A DNA stretch of 64,000 nt from Microdochium bolleyi (taxonomy: Eukaryota; Ascomycota; Sordariomycetes; Xylariales; Microdochiaceae): positions 372,001 through 436,000 of the forward strand of contig KQ964260.1 in the NCBI GenBank assembly GCA_001566295.1, read 5' to 3'. Position 1 is the stretch's first letter, and every line of letters begins with the position of its first letter. Both the position numbers and the translations under genes were made by a program. Below are positions 32,708 through 45,257 of this stretch, in pieces. A model generated the notes under the pieces. The model made no database searches. It saw only the letters and a program-made list of their open reading frames with translations, and had not been told where the DNA came from.

Positions 32708-35700
32708 ATGACCAACACAATCAGCATGGACGGTCCTTCGAACGGACACGCGAACGGACACGCGAACGGACACGCGAACGGACACGCGAATGGTCATGCA
32801 AATGGGGACACAAATGGCCACACAAATGGTCTCACCAATGGTCATGCAAATGGCCACACCAATGGCGATGCCAATGGACATGCAAATGGCCACACGAACG
32901 GCCATGTCGCCAGCAACGGACACATCAACGGGAGCTCATTACCGCACACGGCCAACACAGAGGAGATGGCAATCCCGATCGCCATCTGCGGTATGGGACT
33001 CCGCGTCCCCGGCGGCGCGGCCACGCCTCAGGAGTTCTGGGAGTTCCTCGTCAACAAGGGCGACGCGCGGCGCCGGGTGCCGTCGACACGCTACGACGTG
33101 GGCGCTTACCACGAGGAGAACAAGAGGCCCACCACGATCGCCAGCGAGTACGGCTACTTCCTCGACGACAGCATCAAGCTCGGCGCTATGGACACGAGCA
33201 GGTTCTCGATGAGCCGCGCCGACGTCGAGTTTGCGGATCCTCAGCAGCGGCTGCTGCTCGAGGTTGTCAGCGAGGCGCTTGAGGCCGCGGGCGAGGCCAA
33301 GTACAGAGTAAGTTGAGCAACTGAGACATCCTTTTTCCGTTTTGTGTTTGCGCATGGCTGACTGACGGTTGTCTTTTCCATGGTGAACAGGGCAAGAAGA
33401 TTGGCTGCTACTTCGGCAACATGAACGAGGACTGGGGCGAGATGCTGAACCGCGACCCGTTGTTCCACGGCGCCAACAAGATCGACGGCTACCAGGACTG
33501 GATGCTGGCGAACCGCATCTCGTACGAATTCGGCCTCACGGGACCCTCGATGACGATCCGCACGGCGTGCTCGTCGGCGCTGACGGCGCTCAACGAGGCC
33601 TGCGCCGCGATCCAGCGCGGCATCTGCGATGCTGCCGTTGTCACGGGCGCGAACCTGATGATGGCCCCCGGCATGCCACAGCAGATGACGGAGAAGGGCA
33701 TCCTGTCGGCCGAGGGCAGCTGCAAGACGTTCTCGGCCGATGCCGACGGCTACGCGCGCGGCGAGGCCCTCACGGCCGTCTTCGTCAAGCCCCTGAGCGC
33801 CGCGATCCGCGACGGCAACCCCGTCCGCGCCGTGATCCGCGCCACGGCGGCCAACTCGGACGGCAAGACGCAAGGGATCACGCAGCCCAACAGCACCGCC
33901 CACGAGGCCATGATCCGGCTCGCGTACGCCAAGGCCGGCATCGCCGAGGCCGACCTTGGCAAGACGGCCTACTTTGAGTGCCACGGCACGGGCACCGCCG
34001 TGGGCGACCCCATCGAGACGAGCGCCGTCGCCCGCGTCTTCGGCGAGCATGGCGGCATCCACATCACCTCGGTCAAGCCCAACGTCGGCCACACCGAGGG
34101 CTCCTCGGGCCTCGTCAGCCTCATCAAGGCCGTCATGTCGCTCGAGCACCGCACCATCCCGCCCAACATCAAGTTCAACTCGCCCAACCCAAAGATCCCC
34201 TTCGCGGCGAGCAGGCTTATCGTGCCCGTCGAGCCGACGCCATTCCCCAGCGACCGGAGCGAGCGCGTGAGCGTCAACAGCTTCGGGCTCGGCGGCTCCA
34301 ATGCCCACGTCATCGTCGACTCGGCCCGGAGCTTCGACCTCGCCCCAACCACAGCCACCAGCACCGCGGTGGCAGCATCGACGCAACAACCACAAGATGA
34401 CATTGCGGCCGATGCGGAGGATTCCCTGAAGCTTCTCGTCTTCTCCGCCAGCTCGGCGGCGTCGCTCAAGACCCTCGTGGCCAACTACGACGCCCTGCTG
34501 CCGACCATGCCCCCGGCCAGGCTGGCGGACCTGGCCTACACCCTCGCCAACCGCCGCGAGCACCTCGCCTATCGCGCGCACAAGGTCGTCGACGGCATCC
34601 TCGGCAGCGACGCCGGCGCTCCTGGAGCAGCTGTGCAGGCCCACCGGGCCCCGAGCCAGCCCGTCAGCCTGGTCATGGTCTTCACCGGCCAGGGCGCGCA
34701 GTGGCCGCGCATGGGCCGCAAGCTGCTCCTGCGCGAGGACCTCGTCTTCGCAAAGACGATCCGCAAGCTCGACGGGTACCTCGCGGCGATCCCGGACGGC
34801 CTGGCGCCGACGTGGACGATCGAGGGGGAGCTAAGCAAGTCGTCCAAGCTCTCGCAGGTGGCGCGGGCCGAGCTGTCGCAGCCGCTGTGCACGGCGCTGC
34901 AGATCGCCCTCGTCGACCTGCTCGCCAGCGTCGGGGTCCGCCCGGCTGGCGTCGTGGGCCACTCGAGCGGCGAGCTGGCGGCCGCGTACGCCGCGGGGGC
35001 GTTGACGGCCCGCGAGGCCATCGTGGGCGCGTACCACCGCGGGCAGGCGGCCAAGCTGCAGGACCGCGCGGGCGCAATGGCGGCCGTGGGGCTCGGCGCG
35101 GACGAGGTTGCGCCGCTGATCGCGAGCTTCCACCCGCGCGTGGTCGTGGCGTGCGAGAACTCGCCCCGCAGCGTCACGCTGTCTGGCGACGCCGACGCCG
35201 TGCAGCAGGCCGTCGAGCAGATCCGCCAGGCGCACCCGGACGTCACGGCGCGCCTGCTCAAGGTCGAGAAGGCGTACCACTCGTACCACATGGCCGAGAT
35301 CGGGGACCGGTACCGCGCCATGATCGAGCCGCACCTGCAGGGCCAGGCGGCCGCCACGCCCTTCTTCTCGAGCGTCGCGGGCACCGGGGAGCCGCTGGAC
35401 GGCCAGCAGATCCTCGGCGCGCGGTACTGGCAGCAGAACCTCGAGTCGCCGGTGCTCTTCGACGGCGCTGTGGCGGGCGTGCTCCGGCACTTCAAGAACC
35501 CGGCGTTCCTCGAAGTCGGCCCGCACGGCGCCCTCGCCGGGCCGGCGCGGCAGATCTTCGCCAAGGCCGGCGCATCGCCGACGTACCAGTCGGTGCTGAC
35601 GCGCAACGTCGACGACGTGCAGGCGTACCTCGGCGCTTTGGGCCGCCTGTTCGAGCTCAATGTGCCCGTCGACTGGGAGGCCGTGGCACCTGGGGGCCGG

Positions 35701-38700
35701 ACACTGGTCGACCTGCCGCGGTACCCGTGGAACTACGAGGGCGGCGACATCTTCTGGGCCGAGTCGCGCATGTCGGCCGAGTGGCGCAGCCCGAAGCACG
35801 CCCGGCACCCGCTGCTGGGCCGCCCGCAGCTCGAGTCGACGACGCTCGAGCCCAGCTGGAGGCACCTGCTCAACATCGAGGACGCCCCCTGGCTGCGCGA
35901 CCACCGGATCCAGGGCACCGTTATCTTCCCTGCGGCCGGCTTCTTCGCCATGGCGGGCGAGGCGATCCGGCAGGTGACGGGGGTCGAGGACCACTACAGC
36001 CTCAGCCGCGTGGTGCTCAGCCAGGCGCTGATTCTCCGAGACGGCGCCGATACCGAGGTCGTGACCAACCTGCGGCCCAGCAGTGCCGGTGGCCAGTGGT
36101 GGGACTTTTCCGTGGCTTCGTACAACGGCAGTGCCTGGGTCAAGCACTGCGTAGGCAGGGTCAGGGCCACGTCGTCGTCGGGTCCTGGAGTCGAGGCTGA
36201 GGCGTCAAGCAAGATGGCGACGGAGCCGCTGGCCCGCAAGTTGGACACGACCAAGGTCTTCAGCACGCTGGCCGCCGCGGGCATGGAATACGGGCCGGCC
36301 TTCCAGCTTCTCGACAGCATCAGTGCGGCGCCACTAGACACGCGAGCCGTGAGCACCCTGACCGGCAGTGTCAACGGCGACGAGTCCAAATATCACCTGC
36401 ACCCTGCGGTCATCGACGCGGCGCTGCAGCTGGGGCTCGTCGCCGCCAGGTCTGGCAAGCTCGATGCTCGCAACTGCGCGGCCATGCCCACCATGATCGA
36501 GGAGGCGACTGTTGTTCGTGGTACCAGCAGCAGCAGCACCAGCCAGATGACTGCCGTGGCCGTGACGGATGTCCAGCCCGGCGGTGCTGGCGAGATCCGC
36601 GGGCAGTACCAGATTGTGTCGGCAGGCGGCGAGGTGCTGCTGAGCATCCCGAAGGCGGCCTTCACGCCCATCACGCAGGGCGAGGCGGAGCACAAGCACA
36701 AGCTGCCCATCACGGCCCGCCTACGGTGGCAGCCGCACGTCGACTTTGTGGACACGACGAGCCTCGTCAAGACGGACCTGGTCGACGCGGGGCGGTGGAT
36801 GCCGCTGCTCGAGGAACTGGGAGAGCTGTGCGTCATCTTCTTCCAGCGGGCGATCGGGGGCGTCGGGCCCGACAAGCTGTCAGAGAAGCCGGCGGTGCGG
36901 CAGATGGCGGCGTGGGTCGGGCGTCAACTGGCAGCCCTCGACGCGGCACACCCAGGCCACGGGCTCACGACGGAGCAGATTGTCGAGAGGGCGCACGCCA
37001 TCGGGGAGCAGATGGCGGGGTCGCCGCTGGCCGCGTTCGCCGAGAGCATGCTGGAGGTGGGCGGCAACATTGAGGAGCTGCTGACGGGGGACAAGGAGCT
37101 GGGCGAGGCGCTGCAGGTGGCGGGCAGCGACGGCGAGGTTGACGATGTGCTGGGGCGGCTGTTTGCGGCAGGCAACGGCACCGTGGACCGCACGGCGCTG
37201 CTGCACAGTGTGGCCCACGCACGGCCCAGCCTGCGGGTGCTGCAGCTGGGCGGCGCCATTGGCGAGCAGCTCACGGCGGCCGCGGTGCAGGCGCTGACGC
37301 TGCCCAGTGCGAGCGGCGGCGGCCTGCTCTACTCGCGCTTCACCTGGTCCGACCCCAACCCCGCCGCCCTCGCCCCGGCCAAGCAGCGTCTGCAGGGCTC
37401 CGTCGACCACATCGACTTCCGCATCCTCGACGTCGCCCGCAGCCCAGCCGACCAGGGCTTTGCCGACGACGACAAGTACGACCTCATCCTCGCCGCCAAC
37501 ATCCTCCACGCCACCCCCAGCCTTAGCGCGGCCCTCGCCAACGTCCGCACCCTGCTCGCTCCCGGAGGCCGTCTCCTGCTCGAGGAGCTCAACCCCCAGG
37601 CTCCCTGGCTCACCTGCGTCCTCGGCTTCCTCGACGACTGGTGGCTTGGTCTCGATGATGGCCGCCCCGACGCGCCCCATGTCTCGCCCGACCGCTGGGT
37701 GGCCGAGCTGAACAAGGCCGGCTTCGCCGTCACCGGCACCCCAGTCCTGGACTCTCCGGCACCGGCCCAGCTCAACGCCGTACTCGTCGCCGAGCCTCAG
37801 CAGTCCCGGCCGGAGCTCGAAAGCCCCAGCCGTAAGAAGGTCACGCTCCTCGCCGACGACCACGAGCACAGCGTGGCCGTTGGTGCCTTTGCCCGCGCCC
37901 TCGAGAACCATGGCTTCGTGGTCGACCGCCGCGGCCTAGGCGACGCCCTGCCCGCCCCGCCCCAGGACATCATCAGCCTGCTCGACCAGGACCGACCCTT
38001 CTTTGACGGCGTGGACGAGGACCGCTTCGGCCGCCTCAAGCAGCTCGTGGCCGGGCTGGGCGAGTCCGGCCTCTTCTGGGTTACGCAGCCTTCGCAGATG
38101 GAGTGCAAGGACCCTCGCTACGCCACCGCTGTCGGTGCCATACGCTCCATTCGCAACGAGGACGCCGTCGACATCGCCACCTGTGAGGTCGCCGACATTG
38201 CCGCCTCGGCCCAGCACGTCATTGATGCCTTTGTCCACTTCCAGGATCGCCACGAGGACGAGCTGTTCCGCCCCGACCATGAATACGCCATCTCGGCCAG
38301 CGGCGCCATCAACGTCCCCCGTGCCTATCCATTCACCTTCAGCGGCGAGCGCGCTGCGGCCTGGACGCCCGGCCATCGCGTCTCGCTCGTGGCTGAGAAG
38401 CCGGGAAACCTGGCCTCGCTTACCTGGGAGTCGCGTCGTTCCGAGGCACTCGCCGAGAACGATGTTGACATCGAGGTCTGCTGTGCGGAGCTGACCAAGA
38501 AGGTGTGTAACACTGATACCGATTCTATTGATTCCGGCTGGTCTTCCCTTCTTGGCCACTTGGACCTCTTAACCGTGGCCCACCTCCTCGTTTCTGTGCT
38601 ATACTGACGATTTTCCTACTTTTTTTCTCGACTTAGGATGTTGCCGAAATTTCTGGCCAACGCCCTTACCCTCATGGTGGTCTCGGCGCCAGCGCCAGCG

Positions 38701-40874
38701 GCAGGATCGTTGCCATTGGGTCCGGGGTCAAGGATCTGGCTGTGGGAGACCGAGTCATGGCTCTAGGCGGCGGCAGCCTGTCTACTCTGCTGAGAACATC
38801 CGAGTCTCTGGTGGTCAGGATCCCCTCGACCGTATCCTTTGAGGACGCAGCCGCCCTGCCTTCAGCTTACGTCACGGCTCTCGCAGCGCTGCAACATGCT
38901 GGAGGCTTGCAATCTGGCCAGGTAAGCACAATTGTTTCATGCACACGGTTAATGATCCGAGGACTCGAGAGGTCTTGGTCCATACCAGCGCGCAGAATTG
39001 GTCACGCTAACATAGTCATTTAACCAGTCCGTCTTGATCCATGATGCCACCGAGCCCATGGGCTTGGCTGCTCTGCAATTTGCCAGATCAGTCGGCGCAG
39101 ACATCTACGCCACGGCTGGCTCCGAGAGCGATTCTACCTTGCTTGTCGAGAACCACGGCCTGGCCAAGGATCACGTCTTCGCAGTCGCCAACGACAGCTT
39201 TGTCACTGGTGTCCTCAGAGCCACCAACGGGCAGGGCGTCGACCTGGCCATCAACTCGCTGCTGGGCACCGAGGTTCTGCAGGCCACGGGCAGATGCATT
39301 GGAGACTTTGGCAAGCTGGTCAACCTTGCACCAGTGGATGGCTCATTGGACATGGCCTCTTTCCTCAGCAGCGGCAAGACCTACACAACTACGAGCGTGG
39401 AAGCTCTCGTTGCCAAGAAGAAGACTGTTGTCAAGGGGTAAGACTCATCTTCGATCTTAGTCATTTGCAAACGTTCTCCACACTAACAATGCTTCCTAGT
39501 CTGCTGCAATCGACCATTGACACGATCAGCGCTTCCGGCCTGCCGCCGTTTGCTCAAGTCGCGTATGAAGCCACGCAGATCAAAGACGCCATCAAGCACG
39601 TGCAGGACAACAAGGACAAGAGTCGTGTCCTCATTCGCCTTCGACAGACCAACGGCGATCTTACGATCGACGCCAGCTCTGTGGAGGTTGCTGATGATCT
39701 GTTCAAAGCCGACAGTGCGGCAACCTACCTACTCGCGGGAGGCCTGGGCGGCATCGGCACCGTCATTGCCAGACACCTGGTCGAGGCCGGTGCCCGCCGC
39801 ATCGTCTGCCTCTCACGTAAGCCTGGCTCCCGACCGGAGGATGCCGATACGATCCGCGAGCTCGAGAGCATGGGATGCGAAGTCGTTGCCGTCAAGGGCG
39901 ACATGGCCAACCCAGCCGACATCTCGCGCGCCGTCTCTGAAGCCGGCCCTACGCTCAAGGGTATCCTGCACGCTCCCATGCTCCTCGCGGATGAAGCCTT
40001 CCGGAACATGACGCACGAGCAGTGGGTGCGGGCCACGGCTCCCAAGATCGAGGGTGCGGCCGCTCTGCACAAGGCCACCGTCGACGCCGGCATCAAGCTC
40101 GACTTCTTCGTTCTGCTGTCATCCATGTCGGCGCTCACCGGCCAGCCGGGCCAGGCCAACTACGCGGGCGCCAACGCATACCTCGACGCCTTTGTCCTGT
40201 GGCGCAATGCGATGGGCCTCCCCGCGAGCTCGATCGACATTGGCGCCGTCGCCGACATGGGCTACGCCGCCCGCGACCCGCAGCTGCTCCAGCGGCTCAT
40301 GCGCAACGGATACTCTGGCGTCACCGAGGGTGAGATGATCGAGGCCTTCCGCGCCGCGGCGGCAGCCTACCCTGCCGCGGTCACCCAGACGGCGTCCTCG
40401 TCGTTCACCCACGCCAACACGTTCGCCACGGGCTTCAGCTCGGACAAGTCGTACCGGCACCCGGACAGCCGGCTGCACTGGAAGAAGGACCTGCGCATGG
40501 GTGTATGGCACAACATCCCCGACGCCGACGCGGGCGGGGCGGCCGGCGCGGGCGGCGGCGACGACAAGCTCAAGGCCCTCCTGGCCGCCGCCAAGGCCGA
40601 CCCGGAGATCCTCGACGCGCCCGGGACGGCGACGCTGCTGGCGCAAGAGATTGGCCGGAAGCTCATGGGCCTACTGCTGCGGCAGGACGAGGCGGACGAC
40701 CTGGACCTCGGGATGCCGGTGCAGCAGCTGGGGCTCGACTCGCTGGTCGGCATCGAGCTGCGCAGCTGGTGGAGGCAGACTCTGGGCTTCGACGTGAGCG
40801 TCCTGCAGCTGCTCGGGTACGGGACGCTGGAGGAACTGGGTAAGCAGGCTGTCAAGGGTTTGGCGAAGAAGTGA
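32708..40874 (+). CDS. Highly reducing iterative type I polyketide synthase
   Basis: Five exons: 32708-33307, 33391-38502, 38637-38921, 39028-39437 and 39500-40874, all with GT-AG introns; 2593 aa. Domain order: an Asn-Gly-His repeat tail (12-67); ketosynthase about 87-510 with active C260 and the later HGTGT and NVGHTEG histidines; acyltransferase about 629-955 with S725 in GHSSGE; dehydratase about 1006-1290 with H1038 and D1209; C-methyltransferase region about 1460-1670; enoylreductase about 1865-2190; ketoreductase with GGLGGIG at 2216-2222 and Y2357; acyl carrier protein with S2550 in LGLDSL. There is no thioesterase, reductase or condensation domain at the C-terminus. The cMT glycine motif reads LQLGGAIGE (expected LEIGAGTGG) and the ER nucleotide motif reads HDATEPMG (expected A-GG-x-G), so these two domains may be weak or inactive. 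Length and order match Fum1-type synthases. The first ATG (32708) is used. Confidence 0.93.
32741..32908 (+). repeat. 12-bp coding minisatellite encoding Asn-Gly-His-Ala/Thr
   Basis: Fourteen 12-bp units at the 5' end of the synthase gene, residues 12-67. The first four are identical (AACGGACACGCG); the rest diverge but keep Asn-Gly at positions 1-2 and mostly His at 3. The identical units point to recent expansion by slippage, and copy number may vary between strains. The tract is open in the other forward frames too, which is a by-product of the 12-bp period. Confidence 0.9.
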
Positions 40875-41816
40875 GGAAGTGGTGAGGGATTTGTCTTTGT
40901 TGTTTTTGGGCCACTTTGTAATCATAGTTGAATCACGCGAAAAGAATAGAGCGTACTGTATAGTTTAAATCAGCGTCATACGTGGACTGGCTGGGCTGGC
41001 AATAGCCCACTGCTATTACGCGTGAAATTGCTTCGAGTGCCCGTACCGACAGTTTGCCATATTTTAAACACGTTTGATCTTGCCATTTGTATGATTATTA
41101 TTTCCTTTTTTATTGTATTTGTCATATTTCACGAAGGGCCGACCACCAAAGCCTCCCATGACGTGTTGCTGCTGCGCCTTTTGAAAAGATGCACAGTTGG
41201 TCGTACAGACAATCTTGGCTCGGGGGGAACTGTGTTGGAGCGGGAGACGCGCCAGGCCGTTGTTGTCGTCACATCCAATCGCCCTTTGAAGCTTTGCGGG
41301 TGGGGTTCATTCCCACGGCCGAGCACCTACAGGGGGGGCACTTAACGTTTCGGGAGGGGCGCCCCGCTGGCCCCACCTCGGGTGATAGGGGGGAGGGAGG
41401 CTAAGCCAGGAAAGGCTTGGCGGTCAGCCAGTTGCATTAGCGTCCGCCGAGGGTTCCACCACAGGGCCCACAGGGGTCTCAACTATACGGGACCTCCCTC
41501 ACACAGCTCACGCAGGAGAAGAACAACAACACCTGGGGCAGCGTGGCCCATCTTCCTCAATGTCAGCCACTAGCATGAACTGTGCTTGGCAGATGACGGC
41601 AGAGGCACGGGATTGGTAATCCAGGCCGGCATTATTAATTGCCAGCAATCGTGTCCTGAGCGCCCTTGAAGTAGGGCATATTTCATCCTAGTTGCAAGAG
41701 GCTCTTCTTCCCAACTTGCTCTCTCAGCATCAACCATCTGCTCGCACACACACACTCTCTCGCCTCTCTACACCACGCCGGTCACATCTCTCGCACCTTA
41801 CCCGTCGCTTGCCAGC
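40875..41816. other. Intergenic stretch, synthase 3' side and exporter promoter
   Basis: 942 bases. The first part after the synthase stop is AT-rich (terminator side). The rest leads to the MFS start and includes a pyrimidine-rich leader (CTCTCTCGCC-type) just before the ATG. No gene and no CGG-N3-CCG site are seen. Confidence 0.45.
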
Positions 41817-43648
41817 ATGAGCGACATCGAAAAAGCCCCCAGCGGCCAGCTGGGTGCCTCTGCCTCGAGCGAGGCCTCGTCCACCTGCGCGGACAGTGGC
41901 AGACAACACGACACCGCCGAGCTGGGTAACACGGCGGCCGTAGAAAAGGCCGAGCAGACGCCCGACTCGACCGAGACTGGCAGCTTCCAGCGCGAGATCC
42001 ACGGCATCAAGTGGGTTCTCGACGTCGCCGCCTTCCTCTCGTGCGTCTTCCTCTTTGCGCTCGACACGACCGTCGTCGCCGACATCCAGCCCAACATCAT
42101 TGCCTCGCTCGGAGACTTCCAGAAGTTCCCCTGGCTGGCCACCGCCTACGCCCTGCCCGCCAGCGCCCTCGTCCTCATTCAGTCCAAGGTCTACGCCCTC
42201 TTCGACATCAAGTGGCTCTTCTTCGGCTATGTCACTTGCTTCGAGGTTGGCAGCGCCATCTCGGCCGCCGCGCCGACCATGGACGCGATGATTGTCGGCC
42301 GCATGATTGCCGGTATTGGAGGCTGCGGCATCTACGTCGGCGCCCTGACCTTCTTCAGCGTTGCTACAACGCCCAAGGAGCGGCCCCTGTACATCGCCCT
42401 TATCTCGCCCGTCTGGGGTGTCGGTACCGTCCTCGGCCCTATCATCGGCGGCGGCTTCGCCGAGAGCTCGCTCGGCTGGCGGTGGGGCTTTTACATCAAC
42501 CTCGTCCTCTTCGCCTTCATCGCACCCGTCCTGCTCTTCCTCCTGCCGTCCATGGACTTTGCCAAGGGTCAGTCCGCCAAGCAGCGCCTGCTGCAGATCG
42601 ACTGGCTGGGCCTCTCCGTCTGGACGGCCTGGTGCTGCGCCTTCTTCATGGCCGTCACCTACGGCGGCACGCTCTTCGCGTGGGAGTCGTACAGCATGAT
42701 CATCCTCTGGGTCTTCTCGGGCGTCCTCGCTGGCGCCTTCTACCTCACCCACAAGTTCCACCCCTTTGTCACGCTCGAGAACCGGCTGTACCCCAGCCAC
42801 CTGCTGCGCAACCTGCGGCTCAACGTCCTGCAGGTCGCCACCTTCTCCGCCTCGACGGCCGTCTATATCCCCATCTACTACATGCCCCTGTACTTCCAGT
42901 TCGCCAAGGGCGAGTCGCCCGTCGAGGCGGCCATCAAGCTCATGCCGTTCGTCATCATGATTGCCACCGTCGCCATCCTCAACGGCATCTTCATGTCCAA
43001 AGTCGGCTACTACATGCCGTGGTTCCTCGTCGGCGGCGCCATAGCCACCGTCGGCGGCGGGCTCATGTACACGGTCAGCATCGACACGAGCCTGTCCGCC
43101 ATCTACGGGTACTCGGTGCTCTGCGGGCTCGGCGGCGGCTGCTTCATGCTGACGGCCTTCGGGTGCGTCTCGGACGTCGTCGACCCCCAGGACGTCTTCA
43201 ACGCCATCGGCGTCCTCAGCCTCATCCAGTGCCTCGGCATCACCTTGTTCCCGTCCCTCAGCAGCACCGTGTTCCAGAACCTCGGCGCAAAGGCCATCGC
43301 CCCGCTGCTGCCCGCCGACTTCACGGGCGATCCCAGGGTCATCCTCGCGGGCGCCCACAGCGCCGAGTGGATCAGCTTCACGCCCCAGGTCCAGAAGCTG
43401 CTGGCCGCGGCTATCGTCGACGCCATGCACAACGTCTACGTCATGACCATTCTCGCGTGCGGCGTGACAACTCTTCTGTCGCCGCTCCTCGGGGTACGTT
43501 TTTTCTTTCTGTTTTTTTTGCCTGCTTGCTTCCCAACAAGTCTTTTTTTCCTCCCCAACAATGTCCTCGCGGTTTTTCTTCTGCCTGCAGATCTCACATT
43601 ACTAACGCCGCTTTTTCTTTATAGTTCCGCAAGGTGGGTGGCTCTTAA
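41817..43648 (+). CDS. MFS exporter, DHA2 (14-TM) type, candidate product efflux pump
   Basis: Two exons, 41817-43493 and a 24-nt last exon at 43625-43648 (phase 0, GTACGT...ATAG); 566 aa. After a polar N-terminus of about 60 residues come 14 hydrophobic segments. ALDTTVVADIQPNI in TM1 is the DHA2 motif D1-like signature; other marks are GRMIAGIGGCGIY, WGVGTVLGPIIGG (motif C) and LGWRWGFYINL. The closest functional class is the toxin/drug efflux carriers found beside fungal polyketide and peptide synthases (ToxA-like). It sits 0.9 kb downstream of the polyketide synthase on the same strand. Self-protection or secretion of the product is inferred. The frame runs on past the donor, so an unspliced call would give a false 100-residue tail. 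Confidence 0.9.
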
Positions 43649-45257
43649 ATGCACACTCATTGTCAAAGGGAAACCTCCTTCACCAACTATGGCTCCGGCT
43701 GTCACACACGGTATCTGCATCGACAGGGCAGAGCCAAGCCAGCAGGAACCTAGCACCACGGCATGCCGCCGATGGCCTTGTACACGCAAGGGCGTTTGTC
43801 TTTCATTCCTCATTGCATATTAGTGTCTTCTTGCCATTTCCCCCAGGCATTTTTCGTCACAAAGCCAAATGTAACTTATTCCTCAATTACACGATCAAGG
43901 GGCAGCTGTCAAGGTTCATCTCAATGGGGGAGCTTCGCGCCGTTTCGTCTCGGCTTTCTTTTCTCCTTCTCTGCAGTCGCCTATTCAGGGTGTCCAGATT
44001 CTTCAAGTTTAGTACAGAGCTACTCCTCCAAAACTCCTTCACCACGGCAAGGAGAAACACGCTGCGTTTTAGTTACAGTCATTTTGCATCACGCGGGCGC
44101 GGCGCATAAATGTGAGAACCGTGCTCTATTCAGTAATGTCAAATAGTCTTATATCCGTATCAGCCCTGTATCACAAGTATGTTAGTCCACCATCCCAATC
44201 CGAAGTAGCCGCTCATCTACTTCGTAGCGTAGACATGCCACACGAATTCACTTGGAAGTAACGAGGAGCAGATGCTGCTGTGTGCTCGTCAGCACAGCAC
44301 CGCCGCGGGTTAAACTAGGTCATTGGTTCATAACAACTGAAAAGGAACAGAAATCCTGTGGAATGTCACATTTTCTTTCTGATTGAGTACAATTACTGCT
44401 TGCTCATGCATGAAGGACCAGCAGTATGCGTGTGATAGGTAGGAAATCGTGTGAGAGAAATACACCCCAATGCCACCGCAGATCCAGGCAGCTACTCGTG
44501 AAGAAAGTACCGAGCCTGGGTCGAGACCGGCGGTCCTATCGTATGTCGCTGCCACTTGCCCATCTAACGGCTTGGCGAAATCGCGGGTCGTCTTCTGCCT
44601 ACGCACCCCTCCTCGATGGCATTGCAGCAAGATCGGCAGGTCCTCGTCACACACTCGTACTATCTGTAGCGTGCGCCCCTTTCAGAGCTAGTGGCAAGGG
44701 TAGACCGACCTGGCATCGCACCGCAGGGGTGCTCCGAAGCGGAATGACGTTGCTGGTCAGGTGGAGCTTTCCCGAGCTGCATTCTCCCGCATCGGGTCGT
44801 TGGGAAGGAAGAAAAAACAATAAAGAATGGGTCGAGGGCGGGCGGGACGGGACGGGACAATGCGTCGGGCATGCGTCTCCTCGGGGGCTTGGCATGCAAG
44901 CCGCGGCAGGATGCGGCCCAGCGGCCTGCAGAACGGTGACCAGGGCAGGAGAAACAAGCAACATGCAAGTGGCCCGGACACCAGCAAAAGCCCCTGTCTG
45001 ACTAATTGTCATCTCGCCATTTGGATCTGCATCGTTCGAGGGAAAAGGGCGAGGAAACCAGGGGCAGGGGATGTATGCATACCCTCATATAGCGCCCACA
45101 TACCGACTGTTACCACCCACCGGCCAACGCCTCTCAGGATCTGATCGGTGGTCCATCACGTCCCTCTACTACCTTTCGAAGTAACAACGATTCGTTCCAT
45201 TCCACTTTGCCCTCAATCGTCTAAACACGAACAGTCCAAGCGAATCTGCCGGACAAC
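43649..45257. other. Gene-free stretch
   Basis: 1.6 kb between the exporter and the DUF2306 gene. Short frames on both strands lack domain motifs. A GGGCGGGACGGGACGGG purine tract lies near 44835-44860. No CGG-N3-CCG site was seen. Confidence 0.42.

Noticed and set aside
32636..32923. Minus-strand Val/Ile/Cys-rich frame over the NGH repeat, resembling membrane helices
   Set aside because: A direct consequence of the 12-bp repeat being open in several frames. No upstream signals.
33241..36147. Long minus-strand frames (467 and 438 codons) opposite the synthase
   Set aside because: Antisense shadows of high-GC codon use. No motifs, and the sense strand carries the domains continuously.
34701..36200. 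499-codon plus-strand frame inside the polyketide synthase
   Set aside because: Arg/Gly/Pro-rich out-of-frame reading of the AT-DH coding region, with no domain content.
41730..43624. 566-codon minus-strand and 537-codon plus-strand frames over the exporter gene
   Set aside because: Low-complexity translations (Asp/Gly/Glu or Arg/His/Pro) lacking membrane segments. The exporter frame is clearly the coding one.
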